Virus record (IMG/VR): IMGVR_UViG_3300031951_000034 | Coordinates: 1 to 64,000 of that record | DNA length: 64,000 nt | Strand: one strand, 5' to 3' | Source of the DNA: a virus | Shown: positions 8,685-16,740 of the stretch, one piece after another | Numbering within the stretch: position 1 is the first letter of the stretch | How the letters are laid out: the number at the start of each line of letters is the position of its first letter | Translations under genes and position numbers: made by a program | Notes under the pieces: model-generated | The model's input: only the letters and a program-made list of their open reading frames with translations | Database searches by the model: none | What the model was told of the DNA's origin: nothing

Positions 8685-9677
8685 ATGAATACTAACATTC
8701 CAGCTAAACTTATTAATGATAAATTCATGGAGAAGATCGCCTCGAACGATCTTAATAAAGCTGCTGAGGTCGCCACAGACTTCACACGTTTAACTCTCCG
8801 TGAAGAGGGTCTTCTTCGTAAAATCCTCCCACCTCAGACAATCACTGCCGCTGAGCTCGACAAACAGCTCGATACAGATGAGCCAGTCAAGATCGTTGAC
8901 AAAGAAGTTTCGCAACCACTCTCGATGAGCGTTGGTTTTGCTACTCTTCCTAAGAATCGTATCATGAAGGGTGACAGATATCGTGTTGACTTTGCTCGCA
9001 TCCTTAGCCCAAGCTACTTCCAAGACGTTCGTAGACTTGAGCAATACGATTACGATATCCGTAACGTGTTCAAAGAAAATGCGATTAAAGATCACATGAC
9101 AGCTGAAGACGTTCCATTCTTCCAGACAGTTGACGCTATCGTCGGCAACAATGGTAATAATGTGAGCGCCGTCACAGGTAAGGTTCAATACTATGACTTC
9201 ACAAATACAGCCAAGAACCCACTTGGTATTTCGACTGGCTGGACGCGTGAAGCCCTTGTAGAATCTACAAAAATCCTTTCGAAGGGTTTTACTCCTGCTG
9301 GTGCTGCACTTGGTGCTGAGCAAACTCCTATCCGTCTTAACACTGACCTCATCGTCATGAACGTTAATACTGGACGCGAGTACCTCAAGTTCCAACACGT
9401 CAATATCGGTGATCTCTCGACTGAGTTGTTCAAGGGCGGTCTTTCGGCCACTACACTTCTCGGCCACAAGCATCTCTTCACAATGAAGGACGACATCGTC
9501 AAGGACGGCGAGGTTTATTACTTTGCTGCCCCACAATTCCTTGGCAAGTTCTACGAACTCGAACAACCAACTATGTTTGTTGATCGTCGTGCGTTCATGG
9601 TTGAGTTCTTTATCTACTCCTCGATTGGTGCCTCTATCGGTAACCCATTTGGCGTGGCTAAAGCGAAATTCTTCTAA
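8685..9677 (+). CDS. Major capsid protein (HK97-fold type)
   Basis: A 330-residue protein with the organisation of large-phage major capsid proteins: a helical N-terminal arm with MEKIASND, a long beta/alpha middle with an insertion around 125-215, and a conserved C-terminal region (FLGKFYELEQPTMFVDRRAF) followed by FFIYSSIGASIGNPFGVAKAKFF, read as two consecutive parts. Codon use is strikingly biased to C-ending codons compared with the AT-rich surroundings, as expected for the most abundant virion protein. The gene has a GGAG ribosome site and is followed by a near-perfect intrinsic terminator. Its place after protease, scaffold and decoration genes supports the call. Confidence 0.82.
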   Translation: MNTNIPAKLINDKFMEKIASNDLNKAAEVATDFTRLTLREEGLLRKILPPQTITAAELDKQLDTDEPVKIVDKEVSQPLSMSVGFATLPKNRIMKGDRYRVDFARILSPSYFQDVRRLEQYDYDIRNVFKENAIKDHMTAEDVPFFQTVDAIVGNNGNNVSAVTGKVQYYDFTNTAKNPLGISTGWTREALVESTKILSKGFTPAGAALGAEQTPIRLNTDLIVMNVNTGREYLKFQHVNIGDLSTELFKGGLSATTLLGHKHLFTMKDDIVKDGEVYYFAAPQFLGKFYELEQPTMFVDRRAFMVEFFIYSSIGASIGNPFGVAKAKFF

Positions 9678-9704
9678 GAGTTTCCCTCCTGGTAAATAAA
9701 AACT

Positions 9705-9735
9705 GAGGCGGCAGAAATGCCGCCTCTTTTTTTTT
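9705..9735 (+). terminator. Intrinsic terminator after the capsid gene
   Basis: GAGGCGGCA (9705-9713) pairs perfectly with TGCCGCCTC (9718-9726) around a GAAA tetraloop and is followed by nine T residues (9727-9735). It is a textbook rho-independent terminator closing the head transcription unit. Confidence 0.93.
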
Positions 9736-9761
9736 GACAACTTAAGGTTATTTGTTATTAT
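9734..9761 (+). promoter_or_regulatory. Sigma70-type promoter immediately after the capsid terminator
   Basis: TTGACA (9734-9739), overlapping the end of the terminator T-run, is followed after 16 bases by TATTAT (9756-9761). It would restart transcription for the 9770 gene and the tRNA cluster. The expected start point is at or within a few bases of the ATG at 9770, so the mRNA could be nearly leaderless. Confidence 0.6.
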
Positions 9762-9769
9762 TTTTTAAT

Positions 9770-10300
9770 ATGAGTAAATATTCAAGCCTGTATTTAAACA
9801 AAATTGCTGAATCTATAAATGGCGAGGAAAAAAAATCTAAATCATTTAAGGAAAAAATTAAAACTTTTTTAAGAAACGTCGTGACAGGAACAGCTGCTGG
9901 AGCAGCTATCGGTGGAGGCGCTGGTTACGGATTAGCTGGACCCATTAGAGATATGACTAGCGGAATACCAGATATTCCAGGAGCTGCAATAGCTAGGGAA
10001 ATTCAAAATCCGTTATCAAATTTGAGGGGTGTAAGTATTCCAATGGGCATAGGTAGTGGAGCTATACTTGGAGCGTTAGGTGGCGCTACTCTTCCATACC
10101 TATATTCCAAGAGCGCACGCCAAAAGTTCTCAGATGAAAAACCATCTGGATTCATGACTAATATGCTTAAAGATATGACTCCTGACATAAAGAAAGATTT
10201 GGCCCCACAGGCCACTCAGGCAGACAAAAAATTCCAGGACGCCGTAAATAAATTAAAAGACAGTCACAAAAGCTTTAAAAATACATTTGGTTTAAAATAA
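9770..10300 (+). CDS. Glycine-zipper membrane-hairpin-type protein
   Basis: A 176-residue protein starting at ATG 9770 (MSKYSSLYLNKI); a longer frame begins further up but would lie in the promoter. Residues about 38-60 (TGTAAGAAIGGGAGYGLAG) and 92-112 (PMGIGSGAILGALGGATLP) are glycine-zipper hydrophobic stretches; the C-terminus is charged and helical. Its N-terminal signature MxKYxxxYLNK recurs in the 10973 and 11527 genes. Function unknown; the family's position around head and neck genes suggests a virion component that could act on membranes. Confidence 0.72.
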   Translation: MSKYSSLYLNKIAESINGEEKKSKSFKEKIKTFLRNVVTGTAAGAAIGGGAGYGLAGPIRDMTSGIPDIPGAAIAREIQNPLSNLRGVSIPMGIGSGAILGALGGATLPYLYSKSARQKFSDEKPSGFMTNMLKDMTPDIKKDLAPQATQADKKFQDAVNKLKDSHKSFKNTFGLK

Positions 10301-10306
10301 ATATAC

Positions 10307-10378
10307 TGCGGGATACAATTCTGGGAATTGGGGGGTCTCATAAGCCTCTTTAGGTGGGTTCGATTCCCACTCCCGCTA
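10307..10378 (+). tRNA. tRNA-Met (anticodon CAT)
   Basis: A cloverleaf can be drawn. The acceptor is TGCGGGA with TCCCGCT, with an unpaired T-T at positions 1-72. The D stem is CAAT/ATTG. The anticodon stem is 10332-10336 with 10344-10348, loop CTCATAA (anticodon 10339-10341). The T stem is GTGGG/CCCAC with a TTCGATT loop. CCA is encoded at 10379-10381. The mismatched first pair is reminiscent of initiator tRNAs, but the anticodon stem lacks their three G-C pairs, so initiator, elongator or a CAU-Ile tRNA remain possible. Confidence 0.85.
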
Positions 10379-10385
10379 CCATTAC

Positions 10386-10457
10386 GCCGACATAGCTCAG
10401 AGGTAGAGCTGCTGTTTTGTAAACAGCAGGTCGTTGGTTCGATTCCAACTGTCGGCT
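10386..10457 (+). tRNA. tRNA-Thr (anticodon TGT)
   Basis: Acceptor GCCGACA pairs with TGTCGGC. The anticodon stem GCTGT/ACAGC encloses TTTGTAA, giving anticodon TGT at 10418-10420. The T arm is canonical, with a TTCGATT loop. CCA is encoded at 10458-10460. It lies 5 bases after the Met tRNA's CCA, so the three tRNAs are processed from one transcript. Confidence 0.95.
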
Positions 10458-10465
10458 CCATTCTC

Positions 10466-10537
10466 GTCTCCATAGTGTAATGGTCAGCACCTTTCCCTTT
10501 CACGGAAATAGTAGGGGTTCAAATCCCCTTGGAGATG
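10466..10537 (+). tRNA. tRNA-Glu (anticodon TTC)
   Basis: Acceptor GTCTCCA pairs with TGGAGAT (one G-T pair). The anticodon stem TTTCC/GGAAA encloses CTTTCAC, giving anticodon TTC at 10499-10501. The T arm is GGGG with CCCC around TTCAAAT. CCA is encoded at 10538-10540. A Glu tRNA reading GAA suits this phage's Glu-rich scaffold and AT-rich codon use. Confidence 0.94.
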
Positions 10538-10553
10538 CCAACTAACATAAAAA

Positions 10554-10973
10554 ATGAATAGAATAAACTGGGAAGAGTACGCACTACAAATAGCAGGAGT
10601 AGCTAGAACAAGAAGCGAGGATCCATGGAAAAGGGTTGGTGTATGTATTCTAGACAAAAATAATAGAGTTATTTCAACTGGCTACAATGGATTAGCTCCA
10701 GGGAAAGTAGCTCCAGATGCTTTCTGGGAAGATAGAGAAAAAAGATTGCCGCTGGTAATACATGCAGAGACAAATGCATTATCGCTTGTAAATAACGGAG
10801 AAGGTTTTTTATTGGCTTCCACTTTAATGCCATGTCCAGCTTGTGCTTTGAACATAGCTGCACACGGCATAAAAAAGGTTATATACAAAGAAGTATACCA
10901 AAGGAGCGAAGAAGCTTTAAAAATTTTTGACTTTTACAATATTGAATACAAGCATATAATAAACACTATTTAA
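10554..10973 (+). CDS. Deoxycytidylate (dCMP) deaminase-like enzyme
   Basis: A 139-residue zinc deaminase. The active-site signature is complete: H70-A-E72 (HAETNAL), with E72 as proton shuttle, and P93-C94-x2-C97 (PCPAC) as zinc ligands. Family knowledge: dCMP deaminases convert dCMP to dUMP for dTTP synthesis and are common in large phages; the length fits. The early GYNGLAPG segment matches the substrate loop of this family rather than cytidine deaminases. It stands 13 bases after the tRNA cluster, in the tRNA operon, and its stop overlaps the next start. No thymidylate synthase is visible in the window. Confidence 0.88.
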   Translation: MNRINWEEYALQIAGVARTRSEDPWKRVGVCILDKNNRVISTGYNGLAPGKVAPDAFWEDREKRLPLVIHAETNALSLVNNGEGFLLASTLMPCPACALNIAAHGIKKVIYKEVYQRSEEALKIFDFYNIEYKHIINTI

Positions 10974-11512
10974 TGAATAAGTATTCAGAAAATTATTTAA
11001 ATAAATTGATTCAATCTGGATTAAACATGGATCACTCAAGGTCTTTTGTATCTGCAGGCAATCCAGCAAATCATGGACAAATATCTCCACTACAAGCCAA
11101 GTTGCAAGAACTTGGGTTAATGAGAAGACCTAATATATCTGATTATGCTTATGAATCAATGAAAGCTAGGGGTCGTATAACTAGTAAAAATATTCCGTCT
11201 ATATTAGCTTCAAACCCAAATTTAAAAATATTTGGTGAACTAGGAAAGAATACAATTTTTCAAGCATTATTTGATGCAATAACTCCAGGTGGAAGTAGGG
11301 TTGATGCATATAAATCAAGCCTAGGAAATTCATTGGGCGGATACGGTATTAAAAATATGGAAATAAATTCTGAATTATCTAAGAATTTTTTAAATAATCT
11401 AGATTCAACTATGGCTAATTCAGACGGTCAATGGGATTACTCAAAATCTCATGGATTTAATAGATCCGAGACAGTAAATAATTTAGCTGCATTTAAAAAG
11501 AAATTTGGATAG
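10973..11512 (+). CDS. Stand-alone copy of a tape-measure N-terminal domain
   Basis: A 179-residue protein whose residues 52-179 align with residues 86-216 of the 1807-residue tape-measure candidate at 21207. Both have RPxxSDYxxxSM, ASNP/AANP, a TPGGS-x2-DA motif, and the near-identical end DGQWDYxKSHGFNRxET followed by AAFxKKFG. The first 15 residues (MNKYSENYLNKL) instead match the N-termini of the 9770 and 11527 proteins. It overlaps the deaminase stop (TAATG). It could cap or interact with the tape measure or neck; function is unknown. Confidence 0.78.
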   Translation: MNKYSENYLNKLIQSGLNMDHSRSFVSAGNPANHGQISPLQAKLQELGLMRRPNISDYAYESMKARGRITSKNIPSILASNPNLKIFGELGKNTIFQALFDAITPGGSRVDAYKSSLGNSLGGYGIKNMEINSELSKNFLNNLDSTMANSDGQWDYSKSHGFNRSETVNNLAAFKKKFG

Positions 11513-11526
11513 TATAAATAAAAATT

Positions 11527-12018
11527 ATGAATAAATATGCAAATACATATATGGACTCATTATCAAAATCCATTAATGAGTATAAACCATTTAATCAAGT
11601 AGAATCAGTCGTTAAAGGACTCCCCGCTGCAGCAGCGGGTGGAGCTGGTATTGGTGCAATCCTCGGCGGATTAAGCCAAGCAGGTGATCCAGGGTACGAC
11701 AAAGATGGCAATAAAAAAAGTAGAGTCAAACAGATCCTAAAGGGCATGGCGCTTGGCGGTGCAACTGGCGGTGTTGTTGGCGGACTAGGCGCTGCAGCAA
11801 TCCCGTCCTTGTTTCAGGCAACACTTGAAGGTGGGAAAAATTTGGCAATGAAGAGTGTAGACAAAAATATTCCGAAGGACTCGATAAAAGGCAAAATTGA
11901 AAATTTCCTTAATAAGGGTAAGTTGCAAACACAAAGCGCAGTACTTTCAACTGGTATGCCGCAAATGAATGTTCAGCAACTCGGAGAAATGCTGAAATAT
12001 TATCAAGAGAATCAATAA
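11527..12018 (+). CDS. Glycine-zipper membrane-hairpin-type protein
   Basis: A 163-residue protein with N-terminus MNKYANTYMDSL, matching the 9770 and 10973 signatures. Two Gly/Ala-rich hydrophobic stretches (residues about 33-50, AAAAGGAGIGAILGGL, and 76-102, GMALGGATGGVVGGLGAAAIP) flank a charged turn (GYDKDGNKKSRVK). The C-terminus is Gln/Met-rich. The architecture is the same as in the 3646 and 9770 genes. Function unknown; possible ejection or vertex component. Confidence 0.72.
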   Translation: MNKYANTYMDSLSKSINEYKPFNQVESVVKGLPAAAAGGAGIGAILGGLSQAGDPGYDKDGNKKSRVKQILKGMALGGATGGVVGGLGAAAIPSLFQATLEGGKNLAMKSVDKNIPKDSIKGKIENFLNKGKLQTQSAVLSTGMPQMNVQQLGEMLKYYQENQ

Positions 12019-12026
12019 AAAAGATA

Positions 12027-12482
12027 ATGATTCCAGAAGTCCAGATAGTAACTCCACAGGATGTGCGATTCTTTATGATGGATCGCACTGCTTCTGAAAA
12101 TTTTTTACTGGATTCAGTTGAATTTTCTGATGAGGAAATACACTCTGGTATGCAGCTGACAGTAGATAAATACAATTCAACACTGCCAATGGTTGACGTG
12201 TATACAGTTGAAAATTTTCCGTATAGGTATGAAATGATGCTCGGAACAGCTGCATCGCTGCTTAGGTCAAAGTCAATAAACTACACTAGAAATAGGTTGG
12301 ATTTTTCAACTAAGGATGGAACAACTATCCAAGATAAACAGAAGACTGGAGAATACCTATCTATTGCGAATGTAATGATGCAAGAATTTGATCAACGTGT
12401 TACACAAATAAAGAAGACCAAAAATGCTGAGCAGGCTTTTGGATTTATTTCTGGGCCATACAGCTATTTAAGACCATTCTAA
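12027..12482 (+). CDS. Probable head-tail connector (neck) protein
   Basis: A 151-residue helical protein. The opening (PEVQIVTPQDVRFFMMDRTASEN) and the acidic helix FSDEEIHSGMQLTVDKYN resemble small head-completion/adaptor proteins that bind below the portal in large myoviruses. It ends in an aromatic tail (SGPYSYLRPF). Position between head genes and sheath, in tight array with two further neck-type genes, supports this. The family match is by general resemblance only. Confidence 0.6.
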   Translation: MIPEVQIVTPQDVRFFMMDRTASENFLLDSVEFSDEEIHSGMQLTVDKYNSTLPMVDVYTVENFPYRYEMMLGTAASLLRSKSINYTRNRLDFSTKDGTTIQDKQKTGEYLSIANVMMQEFDQRVTQIKKTKNAEQAFGFISGPYSYLRPF

Positions 12483-12483
12483 A

Positions 12484-13257
12484 ATGGCGTTCAAATTTAC
12501 TAAATTTTGCGTATCTGCATCTACTATTCAGGGTAGCTATGATATATCATGGTTTGGAATAGGGAACGGATTATTCAGTTTTGACATAGAGTGGGGACCA
12601 AATGAAAGTGGTCCATGGAAAACATTAAAGACTGTAATTAATGTATCAGACGTTACCCTCAAGTTTACTGATAGATTATTGTCTAATACAGACCCAATAT
12701 GGTTTAGGGCTGTTGCAAAAGAAAACGGTAAAATACAGGACATAAGCGTACCAAGTTTTTATAACAATAGTTTAAATAAACAAGATTTTCTAAGGTACAG
12801 AGAAATGCTCAGAAGATGGAATATGGAACTTAAAAAGTTTTCTGGGTTACCTGGTCTATTGTTGAGGTTAAAAACATTTGGTGAGGTTGCAGACAATGTG
12901 CATCCAATATTGGGTTCACCCATTGGAACAGAGGATGAATCTGGATTGGGTAAAAAATTCAAGGGTGGCTATTGGCCTGCTATAGAAATGTACGTAGCTT
13001 ACTCAGATGCTCCACCGACTACAACGAAACAATTGTCTGTTGAGGAGACAGGAATAACAGAACAAGATAATGTTTTATTTTTTGCGATGCCGTTCCCTAT
13101 AATAAAGCCACAAGATATTTGGATTGCACCATATACTAATTCTAGATATGAAGTGAGAAAGGTTGAGGAAATAGAATTTAGGACAATGACAATAAAACAA
13201 CAAGTCTTAGCATCAAGACTCCCAATGACTGATCCTGCTCACAAAATAAAAATTTAA
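12484..13257 (+). CDS. Neck/virion protein with N-terminal fibronectin-III-like domain
   Basis: A 257-residue protein. Residues about 5-90 have the strand pattern of an FnIII/Ig-like domain (ISWFGIGNGLFSFDIEWG, then GPWKTLKT and IWFRAVAK). The remainder is mixed alpha/beta with a helical segment (RYREMLRRWNMELKKFSG) and a basic C-terminus. It begins one base after the previous stop and two bases before the next gene, so the neck genes are translated together. Its likely role is a head-tail joining or neck component; this is inference from position. Confidence 0.6.
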   Translation: MAFKFTKFCVSASTIQGSYDISWFGIGNGLFSFDIEWGPNESGPWKTLKTVINVSDVTLKFTDRLLSNTDPIWFRAVAKENGKIQDISVPSFYNNSLNKQDFLRYREMLRRWNMELKKFSGLPGLLLRLKTFGEVADNVHPILGSPIGTEDESGLGKKFKGGYWPAIEMYVAYSDAPPTTTKQLSVEETGITEQDNVLFFAMPFPIIKPQDIWIAPYTNSRYEVRKVEEIEFRTMTIKQQVLASRLPMTDPAHKIKI

Positions 13258-13259
13258 AA

Positions 13260-13940
13260 ATGGATGCAAACGACACTTTAATCTCCCCAGATGGAGTTAG
13301 GCTTTATCCAATAAAGCCGCACACAGGACACAGAATAAAAAGTCCTATATATGCAATATCTGTTTTTGTGGCCACCCTTAAGCAGTTTTTTGGTACAGAA
13401 AATAGAATATCAACTGATTTCTCTAAGTATTTATGGAAAGAAGACCAAGCAGAATCAAATGTATGGATAAGCGAAGAGCATAACGCAAATAGATCTGTTA
13501 TAGGAAAAAGACCTGCAATACTTGTTGGCATCAAGCAAATAGCATATCCACAGCAATCACTAGGTGATTATTCTTTACATGATCTACAAAATTCCACAAC
13601 TTATATGTTGAATATAGTTGAATCTGTAATAAGATTTAGATGTATATCAGAGAATATGCTATCCAGTTTAGAACTGGCTACAGAAGTAAAATATTTTGTA
13701 TCGGCGTTTGGACATCAAATATCTGAAGCTTTTTGCTTTGAGAAATTCAGAGCGTCACAGATGACCGAAACACAAAAAATAGAAGAATATAAAGAGTTTT
13801 TCGTGACAGATTTTTTATGTGAGTTAAAATATCAAGAGATATTAGGAGTAAAAACAGAAAACCTTAGGATTAAATCTGTGTTTACAAACCTAATTTACTC
13901 TGACTCTGCCAAAAAAATCTTGTCAGAACAGAAAATCTAA
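13260..13940 (+). CDS. Probable tail terminator/completion protein
   Basis: A 226-residue protein lying directly before the sheath gene, where tail terminator (gp15/gpU-type) proteins are normally encoded. The region GKRPAILVGIKQIAYPQQSLGDY and the following strand-helix (NSTTYMLNIVESVIRF) fit the alpha/beta fold of terminators. No catalytic motif is present. It would cap the sheath/tube after tail polymerisation and mediate joining to the head. Confidence 0.6.
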   Translation: MDANDTLISPDGVRLYPIKPHTGHRIKSPIYAISVFVATLKQFFGTENRISTDFSKYLWKEDQAESNVWISEEHNANRSVIGKRPAILVGIKQIAYPQQSLGDYSLHDLQNSTTYMLNIVESVIRFRCISENMLSSLELATEVKYFVSAFGHQISEAFCFEKFRASQMTETQKIEEYKEFFVTDFLCELKYQEILGVKTENLRIKSVFTNLIYSDSAKKILSEQKI

Positions 13941-13962
13941 TAAATAATATAAAAATAAAATT

Positions 13963-16716
13963 ATGGCTAAAAGAACATACTTACTCCCACAGGTGATCGT
14001 TCAGCAAGATTTTGTGGCGCTCCCAGCAGCCGCTACCCAAGATCTTATTGCAGTGATCGTAGGACCCCAAAAATTGGTCAGAGACGTTAATGATCCAGAA
14101 GACGAATCTTTCGTTGATTATGGCGCATACAACAGCGTTACCGATCAAACATATAAAATTAAAGGATACACAGATTCGGATCTTCTCGAAAGAGATTCCG
14201 TTTTGCTTAACCTTAAAAACGTTACCGCTAAGTACGCTCAACTTTCTTCTCCAACAATTTCGGTTGGAAGCGTTCAAAACTTGCTTAAAATTTCCGATTC
14301 GGCTGATGGATTCGTCGCATACCCAGAAATTTCCGCAAGCAGAAATGCTGCTTTCAAGAACAGAGACGTTAAGGTTGGTGACTCTGTAGTAGTTTCTTCG
14401 GGTGGTGTCACACAACTTAAAACAAGAGTGTTTGACATTATCCGTGACAGAGTTGACGCTCAAATAGGAACAATTTCTGCTGATATCAGCAATAAATTCT
14501 ACTCCAGCAATGCTTTTTCGGTTGCAATTAATGAAGCATCTCCTGGGAGTAGATCTATCGCAGAAAGTGTTTCAAGTGATTATTCTGGAGATCTTAGGGC
14601 TGGTAGATTGGACGACACCTATACAGTTACAGTTACTGCTGGTGGAAGTGGATCTGCTGCTAAGTTTTCTGTTACAAGCTTGAATGGCGACAATGTTTCC
14701 GTTTCTTCCATCTCTGGCATTTCGCTTGCTGTCGGAACAAATGGACTTTCCATAGACTTTAGTTCTACTAATAATTTCGTTATTGGAGACTCATATGTTA
14801 TCTCGGTAGCGAAACAATTTCAGCAAAGTCTCCCATCCATTGATAACGCCGACCCAGGCAAAGATTATGCAGGGTTGTATGACACTGTATATGAGGTTGA
14901 GGTTATCAGAGGTGGAACATGGAGTCAAAGCATCGAACTTGTTGTTACGACCAATAATGCAGTTGACGCACTTCCTCCGCAAAAGCTTAACACTACCGAT
15001 GGGACATTCTTCCTTGGCTCGCTTGGTCTTGTCGGCAAGATAAACCTGATGGCAAATGCAGGCTTAAGAACTGGTGATATATTTTATATCCCTGTTGTGG
15101 CCTCCACAGCTGGCGAAGCTAGAACTATCAAGTTGCTTGATAAAATTCCATCTTCTGTAAACCCCTTATCGTCTGTTACGGTTGAGTTTTGCCACAATGT
15201 TGATTCAATAGTCATTCCACGTGCTGGTTATCCTAGACCTGGTGACAACGCTTGGTCTCTTGATGTTGATGATGAAACTGGTGAAGCTAACTTAACACTC
15301 CAGAGCGATATATATATCAACGATTCTCAGTTTACTGAGTTGAGCGGTGCATTATCGAATCTTGAGATCAAGAGCGCTAGAGTGTTTATTGGATACAAAG
15401 CCCTTCAACTTCAAAATGCACTTAGAATCAATTCTATCTCCGAACCATCGCTTATCCCAGCTCAATGCGGTAAGTTGGTCCCAGAGAACCCAATTGCTTA
15501 CGGTGTGTTAAAGGCTCTTCAAAACTCTGGTGGAACCAGAGTTTACTTTGTTCCTGTTGATGAAGACAATCTTGACGGGTATACAAGAGCTTTTGATTCT
15601 ACGCTTAATGAGGTTACTGCTTACTACATTGTTCCAATGTCGAACGATGAAAGAGTGATCCAAGCTGCTAAGGCTCACGTTGTAAGTGCGAGTGATGAAA
15701 TGGTTGCACGCGAAAGAATTGCAATCGTTAATCAATCTTTCTCGCCAACTACAATGATTTACGACAAATTAGCCGACGGTCAGACTGCATGGACTGGCTA
15801 TGTTGAAATGGCTCCTGGCACTGAACCAGCAGTCTACAACAGAGTCACGATCCCTGGTGCATCGTTACTCACAGACAGAGTTAGAGCTGGGGATACCTTC
15901 AGATCTAACTTCACTATTGATGCGTTAGGTAATGACGTCTATCAATCGTTTAAGGTTGTTGAAGTTATCGATGAGCAAACACTTAGACTTGAGTCTCCTG
16001 CATTTGCTTCTCCAGTTGGATCTGAATCCTCTCCTCGTAGAATTCAAATCGTGAGAAACTTAACCAAACGTGAACAGGCTGAAAAAATAGCTGCGTCTTC
16101 TGAAAGATTGGGCAATAGACGTGTTGTTAATGTCTGGCCAGATGTATTGAGAGACGGAGATTTATCTGTTGCTGGTTATTTTGCTGGGGCTGCTATTGCT
16201 GGATTAAAATCTGGTGTTGCTCCTCATCAACCAGTCACAAACGTTGTTATTAATGGTTTCACTAGAGCAGACAGATCGACTCCTTACTTCACAATGACCG
16301 ACCTCAACATAGTTGCTGGCGGTGGAACATGGATTATCGACCAAGACAGAAATGGTGGAGAGATATTCAATAGACACCAATTGACGACAGATTACACTGA
16401 TGACAATATGGCTGAAGTATCGATCACGACCAATCTTGACTCGATTTCCAAGTTGATCAGAGAAGATTTGAGACAATTTATTGGACAATGGAATAACCAT
16501 CCGTTCTTCCAGCAGCTCTTAAAGACAAGACTTGTTGATAGACTTACCTTCTTACAAGGCAGAGCTGTTACAGTTAAAGCTGGTCCTCAGTTGTTGAACT
16601 TCGAGATAACAAACATTGGAACTGATCCATTGATCAGAACTAGGGTCCTTGTTGACATTAATCTTACGTTGCCTTACCCAGTCAACGTGATCCAAGTTAA
16701 ACTTACTGTTATCTAA
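13963..16716 (+). CDS. Contractile tail sheath protein
   Basis: A 917-residue protein with sheath hallmarks. The N-terminus is a strand used for inter-subunit handshaking (YLLPQVIVQQDFVALP). A variable, beta-rich central insertion follows. The conserved C-terminal core includes INGFTRADRSTPYFTMTDLN, a following helix IREDLRQFIGQWNN, and a final strand PYPVNVIQVKLTVI. It is longer than most sheath proteins (T4 gp18 has 659 residues), consistent with extra surface domains at residues about 150-450. C-ending codons are enriched as in the capsid gene. It is followed by two tube genes, the standard order. Confidence 0.93.
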   Translation: MAKRTYLLPQVIVQQDFVALPAAATQDLIAVIVGPQKLVRDVNDPEDESFVDYGAYNSVTDQTYKIKGYTDSDLLERDSVLLNLKNVTAKYAQLSSPTISVGSVQNLLKISDSADGFVAYPEISASRNAAFKNRDVKVGDSVVVSSGGVTQLKTRVFDIIRDRVDAQIGTISADISNKFYSSNAFSVAINEASPGSRSIAESVSSDYSGDLRAGRLDDTYTVTVTAGGSGSAAKFSVTSLNGDNVSVSSISGISLAVGTNGLSIDFSSTNNFVIGDSYVISVAKQFQQSLPSIDNADPGKDYAGLYDTVYEVEVIRGGTWSQSIELVVTTNNAVDALPPQKLNTTDGTFFLGSLGLVGKINLMANAGLRTGDIFYIPVVASTAGEARTIKLLDKIPSSVNPLSSVTVEFCHNVDSIVIPRAGYPRPGDNAWSLDVDDETGEANLTLQSDIYINDSQFTELSGALSNLEIKSARVFIGYKALQLQNALRINSISEPSLIPAQCGKLVPENPIAYGVLKALQNSGGTRVYFVPVDEDNLDGYTRAFDSTLNEVTAYYIVPMSNDERVIQAAKAHVVSASDEMVARERIAIVNQSFSPTTMIYDKLADGQTAWTGYVEMAPGTEPAVYNRVTIPGASLLTDRVRAGDTFRSNFTIDALGNDVYQSFKVVEVIDEQTLRLESPAFASPVGSESSPRRIQIVRNLTKREQAEKIAASSERLGNRRVVNVWPDVLRDGDLSVAGYFAGAAIAGLKSGVAPHQPVTNVVINGFTRADRSTPYFTMTDLNIVAGGGTWIIDQDRNGGEIFNRHQLTTDYTDDNMAEVSITTNLDSISKLIREDLRQFIGQWNNHPFFQQLLKTRLVDRLTFLQGRAVTVKAGPQLLNFEITNIGTDPLIRTRVLVDINLTLPYPVNVIQVKLTVI

Positions 16717-16740
16717 TTTAGTAAATCTAAATAAAACACC

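Noticed and set aside
8790-9740. A 316-codon minus-strand frame opposite the major capsid gene
   Set aside because: It results from the capsid gene's C-ending codon bias, which removes antisense stops. It crosses the intrinsic terminator and has no ribosome site or recognisable domain.
13981-14463. A 160-codon minus-strand frame opposite the sheath gene
   Set aside because: Same bias effect in a highly expressed gene; the sequence has no domain and no flanking signals.
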